The translations under genes were made by a program, and so were the position numbers. A stretch of 64,000 bases of DNA from Arion vulgaris. Taxonomy: Eukaryota; Mollusca; Gastropoda; Stylommatophora; Arionidae. The notes below the pieces were generated by a model, which was not told where the DNA came from, did no database searches, and saw only the letters and a program-made list of their open reading frames with translations. The DNA lies in assembly GCA_020796225.1 (NCBI GenBank), contig CM036756.1:63231644-63295643 (forward strand), given 5' to 3'. Shown here piece by piece: positions 23,101 to 29,100 of the stretch. Every line of letters begins with the position of its first letter. The stretch's first letter is position 1.

Positions 23101-26100
23101 ATAATAAGCAATGCTATATCAATTAAGTATTACATATAGAAATTAAAATTTAAACATAGCAATCTAAAGTACATTAACATATAGCAATCTAAAGTACATT
23201 AACATATAGCAATCTAAAGTACAGTAACGAATAACAATCCAAAGATGTTTCACAAAAAGAAAAACTACAAAGTTGCAATGTATAATGACAATTTAGAGTA
23301 CACTGAATTACAACTTGAACCAACTGCAAAGCTTTCTTGAAACAAACATTTCCTTACAGCGCCTTGTTCTCATTTCTAAGAGATGTTAGGGGATTTTATA
23401 GGGAAGAGAAATTAAGGCTACTTGTCCAAGGCTGTCACCCTGCATGTACAGATCATTGGTTTTATTTTATCTACAACAGAACACATTTTGACCTTACTTT
23501 CTGTCATGAAAATCCACCATGTTTAACTATTCGGCCACCCCCTCTCTTGTTTTCTATATGCACATTATTTATGCATGCTCCGACATCTGCCATGTAAAAC
23601 TGAACATCTATGGGTCGGTCAAAGTTATATAAAGTAAGGTCAATAGCTTAACCCAATCATTGCCTTTTTTAAATTCAGAACATTACAAAGAGTAATATAA
23701 AGTAATTAAGTAATAAAGGGAATCTAGTTAAGCCATTGCTTTGCTTCCGAAAGTAGTGGTTTCAAATCTCAAACATGTCGTTCGGTTCACGAGTGCACTT
23801 TTTCCAGAGATCCCTAGGACTGTTGCAGGAGCTACGTCATTTTTGCAGAGAGGGACCAAGCCATATGGGGTAAAACCCAATGCCAATGAAGTCAATTCTT
23901 CGCCTTTAGACCCTTTTAATGAAGTAATTAATAACAATGAGTTTTAATGACTTACAGTTTCTGTATATTCTTGTACATTGTGCAGACATTGTTCCCGTAG
24001 AATATTCCTTAAGCTGTCTAGATTTTTAGTCAAAGCTCTAGCTAAGGGACGCATACATGCACTTTCAACTTCTCTATTCATAATACTAGAGCCAGCTGCC
24101 AAACACTGAAAAGACAAATATTTGAACAGAAATAAATGTGAGAAAACATACATTGCTGAACAAGGTTTGTTCAAACTCTTCATGTAAATTAACAACATAT
24201 CAATAGGGTTGCAGATAGCAACGTTGATAATACACTGTGCTGGTGACCACATGGGCATCTGTAGCTTAAGCGTAGTGAGCTCAAGCACAACCAAGAGTAC
24301 CTGGTTCAAACTTTGTGGCAGGAAGTTTGGAAGCACATTAGTGTCCATGGATTTTTACAAAAGGTAAAAATAGACCCCACTGCTATGAAAGCAAATGAAT
24401 ACTACTGAACATATAAGTGGTGTCTAGAAAATCGATGACTCATTCACTGTGGTTGATGGCTAAGTCCTGTAAAGGATATGCCACGATTTTTAGTGACCAT
24501 GTGCCATCCAAACTTCAGGACTTGAGGCTGGCTTGGGCCAAACATTCTGAATGTGCACACAATAAGGGTTGAACTGCAGGAGGCCCTGATCCTTTACTTG
24601 GGGATCTAAATTACAAGTACCTCTGAAGTCAGAATAAAGCATGCTTGAATGTTGAGTGACACTAGTAATAAAGGAAACAAGCCTTCACGCATAAATCAAT
24701 CAGAAGCGCAGTAATAGGCATCATGACTACGAATGAATTCATATCAGTGACTCTTAATTTTCAAGTTACTAATCATCATGTAAAATGAGTCACAACTGAT
24801 GGCATTCTGTTAGTCATGAGGGGATTTAGTTTCTGTTTTCTTCTAGCATGGACATCTATGACTTAGTGGTAATAAACCCTAGAGTACCTGGTTCAAACTC
24901 CGAGGCAGCAGTTTGGAAGCAAATTTGTTTCATGGATTTTTATTGAAGGTAAAAATAGGCCTTACCATTCAGAAAGCAATGACAAACTACTGAACGTATA
25001 AGAAGTGCTTAGAAAAACAGTGACTCATTTACTGTGGTTGATGGTCATGTCCTGTAAAAGATATGCCACAATTTACATTTGCATTTCTTCTAGGACACTT
25101 TATATGAACAAACTGTTGTAGTAGAACTTCCTAAGTTCTCAAACCAGCATACAGAGATTGGTGGACCTAGCAAATTCTTTTGTATTCATTTCAAGTGCCA
25201 TCAAGTCTCATTTTGCACATGTCTTGTAATGAAAAAATGACCATTTCACAGTTCTTGTGCCTATAATATGCACGGGAAACTTGTTCATTATAGAGATTAT
25301 AAAACTACTTACTTCTAACACGCACAATTATTGCAATGAGTTGATAAAATAAAAGTTGAACATATTAGTCTACCGTCAAGATACCTGATCAAGATACCGA
25401 TCAAGATACTGATCAAGATACGATCAAGTTTGTATGGAAATAACCAGTATAATTACTATCATGAAAATATTAACATTCTTAAGCAGACCAATAATTTCTT
25501 TAAGACTGCTAAAGTTGAATACTATTGTAACAGACCTGTACCCTTATTGCTGACACAGCAGTCATTGATGAAGGATGGGCAATAGACAGGTCAGACATCA
25601 ATGCCATAAGAGAATCAGATCAAATCAATGATTCTTAGATACATATAAATCTGCATCTCTATTCAGAAAAAGAGGTGATGAATGTGAAACCGGGAACTAC
25701 TGGACATGAAAACTTTGATAGTGGTATAAGACGCTTGACTAATAAAAAAGAACAGGAGTGATCAATCATCTTTTATTGATGGAAATTGTTTAGGAAGGGA
25801 TCTTAGAAACTATGGACCTGTCCGAAGTGCACTTATAATGATCCTCCCTAATCAGCCTTATTGTACAGAAATAAAAAAACTTGTACTAAGAGCAAAGTGT
25901 AAACATAAATAATACAAAGAAATAAAGTAATCAAAAAACAATGTAAGTGAATAATTAATACTGTGGTTACTTTTAACACTTACTGTACTAGATAATAGCA
26001 ACCTAGTACTAGATAGTGGAAACACAGTGTTCCAATAGAAACATTGATCCAGAAGTTCGAAGCTAGATCGGCTCAAAAGAACATTTCTAGGTATGCTCAT

Positions 26101-29100
26101 GGTTATTAGTTGAACTGCATGAGACCTTGATCCTTTACTTGAGAATTTAAATTACAAGTACTTCTAGAGTTGAAGTAAGGCTCGCCTGAATAGCTAGGGA
26201 CATTGGTGATAAGGAAAGCAAGCCTTCACACAAAAATCAGCCAGAGGCGCCATGACTACGCCTAAATTCATAGCAGGCGAGGCTGTAATTAATACTGTAA
26301 TTAATTTTTAAAATGTTCAGACAGTTATTCTTAATTTACTAATGACCTACCTCTGCTCCAAACCAAAGTTGCCCTGCTAAATTTTCCTGAATAACATCAT
26401 CTGGAAACTTGACTCTGAAATCTCTAGATGCCCTGAAATCCTTAACTTGTTCATCCATCATTTGTGACACAACATTGAGGACTCTTGCCTGACAAGCCCT
26501 CAATTGGTTAACTAAAGAAGTGCATCTCTCTGGATCCTTTCGTCCTTCAAAGCTATCAAGCTCTGCCGCCACCTGATTAAGATCCTCATCCGCAAAGTAA
26601 AACTGTGCTAACAGTGATGCGTCCGATCTCTATAACAAAAGAAAACAGTAATGTTTACATCAAGCTCTAGTTTCAATGTTTACAATGAGCTGTTACAAAT
26701 TCAACAATATGAAGAATTTAATGAATAACTACAGGTAAAAACAACAATGATTCTACATTGAAAATGGTCAATGTCAATTAAAACATAAATATATACTGAC
26801 TTTGTGGATTTTCCCCCCCGCTCATAACGGCTCTCAGGTCGACCCAGCCTCAAAAGGGTACCAGAAAAAAATGCACTGGGAATTAAAGGCGGCTGGCGTG
26901 ATGCGTTGACATCACCCATTGTGTGCTGACAAAAATACAGGCGGCATAATACCCTATTCCACAATATACCTCGAGGTATGAAAAAGGGTTCATTTACATT
27001 TTAATAAAACCTAGATACAGACTTGTGTCAATCTTAATAATATTTGGATATCCATCCAAGACAATCCTGCTAAAATTCTGGCCAAATACAAAAGCAAATG
27101 AAGAGCTTTTAAAATGAACAAACTGTGTATCATTGGAAACTATCATTAAAAGATGAAGATAAAGGTGGATTGGTCATGTATGCCATATGCCAGTAGGGAC
27201 ATTTGCTAAAACAGCTATCTGATGAACAGCAGATGGAAAAAAGATCTGGACATACAAAGGATGGTTGGGAAGAGCTCTCCGATGGACAGCAGATGGGTGA
27301 AGAAGGCCTAGACTTCCAAAGGAAAATTTGGAGAAGAACTGTGGAGAGAGAGTTGAAAGATTGTATCCTGACATGGGAAACAATTGGTAGAAAGGTGACA
27401 GAACAGCAACAATGTAAATCTTTTGTGGAAGTCTTATGTGTCAAATGGGCAAGATTAGATAGATACTTTCAGTACTTTTGTATGGATCTAAATGCAGGAG
27501 AATAGAAATTGAAAACCCACAGATTGTCACCGTTTTCATACAAATTGCCTGAGACTGTTCCCAGACTGTTTTGGCTAAACAAAATTAGTAGTCAAGAACT
27601 GATTAACATGTACAACCAGGTGGAAATGCACACAGTGATTGATAAAAGGTAAGATGCTGGAGCTGCATAGGACACAAGTGATAAAAGGACCATAAAAAAT
27701 GTTGACAAGCAATGGACTCCAAAAAGAATGTGAAAGAAAGGCAGGCCAAAATCAATCTAGAGAAGAACAGTGGAGATGCAGTAGGTGTAAGACAGAGCAA
27801 TCTGAAAAGGATGGCCATGGATAAAGCATAGTGGAGAGATTTTGTTGTTGCCCTACAAATGTGTCATGTTGGGCCCCTGACTGATTTGTCAGTAAGCATT
27901 GAAGGCAAAGATATAGAATACTTTTATAATGTGCTTGGAGATGGAGGTATCAACTTATTGATCTCCAATAAGTTTTCACCTTTTTTCCTGCAACAATGTG
28001 TTTAAGGTTGGATAACAAAATAGTTGAATAAGCTTCTACTCCCCAAAAAAGGGTTATGCTTCATAATATCATATAGAATATGACACAGAATGTTGATGGT
28101 TATACTAACATTTCAGTAAAAATTTTAAATATTATTATGAATTGTATTCATTGACTAAATGAATTAAATTAATTGATTACATTTTACAATCAATAAATGC
28201 AAGTTAATAGTTACATATCTTTATTATTGTTACAAGTTTTAAACTACAGGAACGATTTAGTCTTTGCTTTACAGGTTTGTACTGGACCCCTTTGTGTATC
28301 CTGTTTAAATATATGCTCTTTTTCTTTCAAATCATTCCCAAGTCTTTGTAAAGATTTTGCACTCTGTCTAATGTTGTTTCCCAAATAACTTGTTATCAGC
28401 TATTACAAAAAGCAAAGTTAAAGTGTTTTTAAACTCCTTCTGATGTCGACCCTAATGCTGTTTTTGGTGGACACACAAATAGAACATATCAAACGACTCT
28501 AGGTTAATGGACTTGTATAAAACTTATTTTCCCCATGAAAAGTACCCAAAAATCACATCAATTGCTCCAAAAGTGGCCTCACTATTTGGTAGTACTTTTG
28601 TTGCGAATATTTTCCAAAATAAAGTGAACCAAATACAAAACAAGAAGTGGATTAACTGATGAGCATCTTGATAACACATTGTGCATTCCAGTTGGCCAAA
28701 CACTAAAATATTTGGACGGGCGTGTGAGGCAAATTCAAGCACAATATTCTCATTAAATCTGTAAAACTACTAATTTATAATTTATTGTTCATGTTTCTTT
28801 CTCTTTTTCGATCCTCAATTTTTCATTTCCATTTTGTACTTTTCCTCAGTAAATATGATTTCTACATTATATTAGCTTGTGCATGTAAATTAAGCAATTT
28901 GTAGAAAGTTTTTTATATTTGAGAGTATCCAGCCCTCTACATCCTCAAATGTTTCATATCTGGCTCCTGGCTTATAAAATGGCTGAGTTGCCTACCTCAG
29001 GTCTAGAGAGTTGAATGTGATGTCAGTTTAAAGCAGAGATTAACTAAGTCAACGAATATAGTTATTTCTGACTGCAAAGGATTGTGACTGCAAGGATTGT

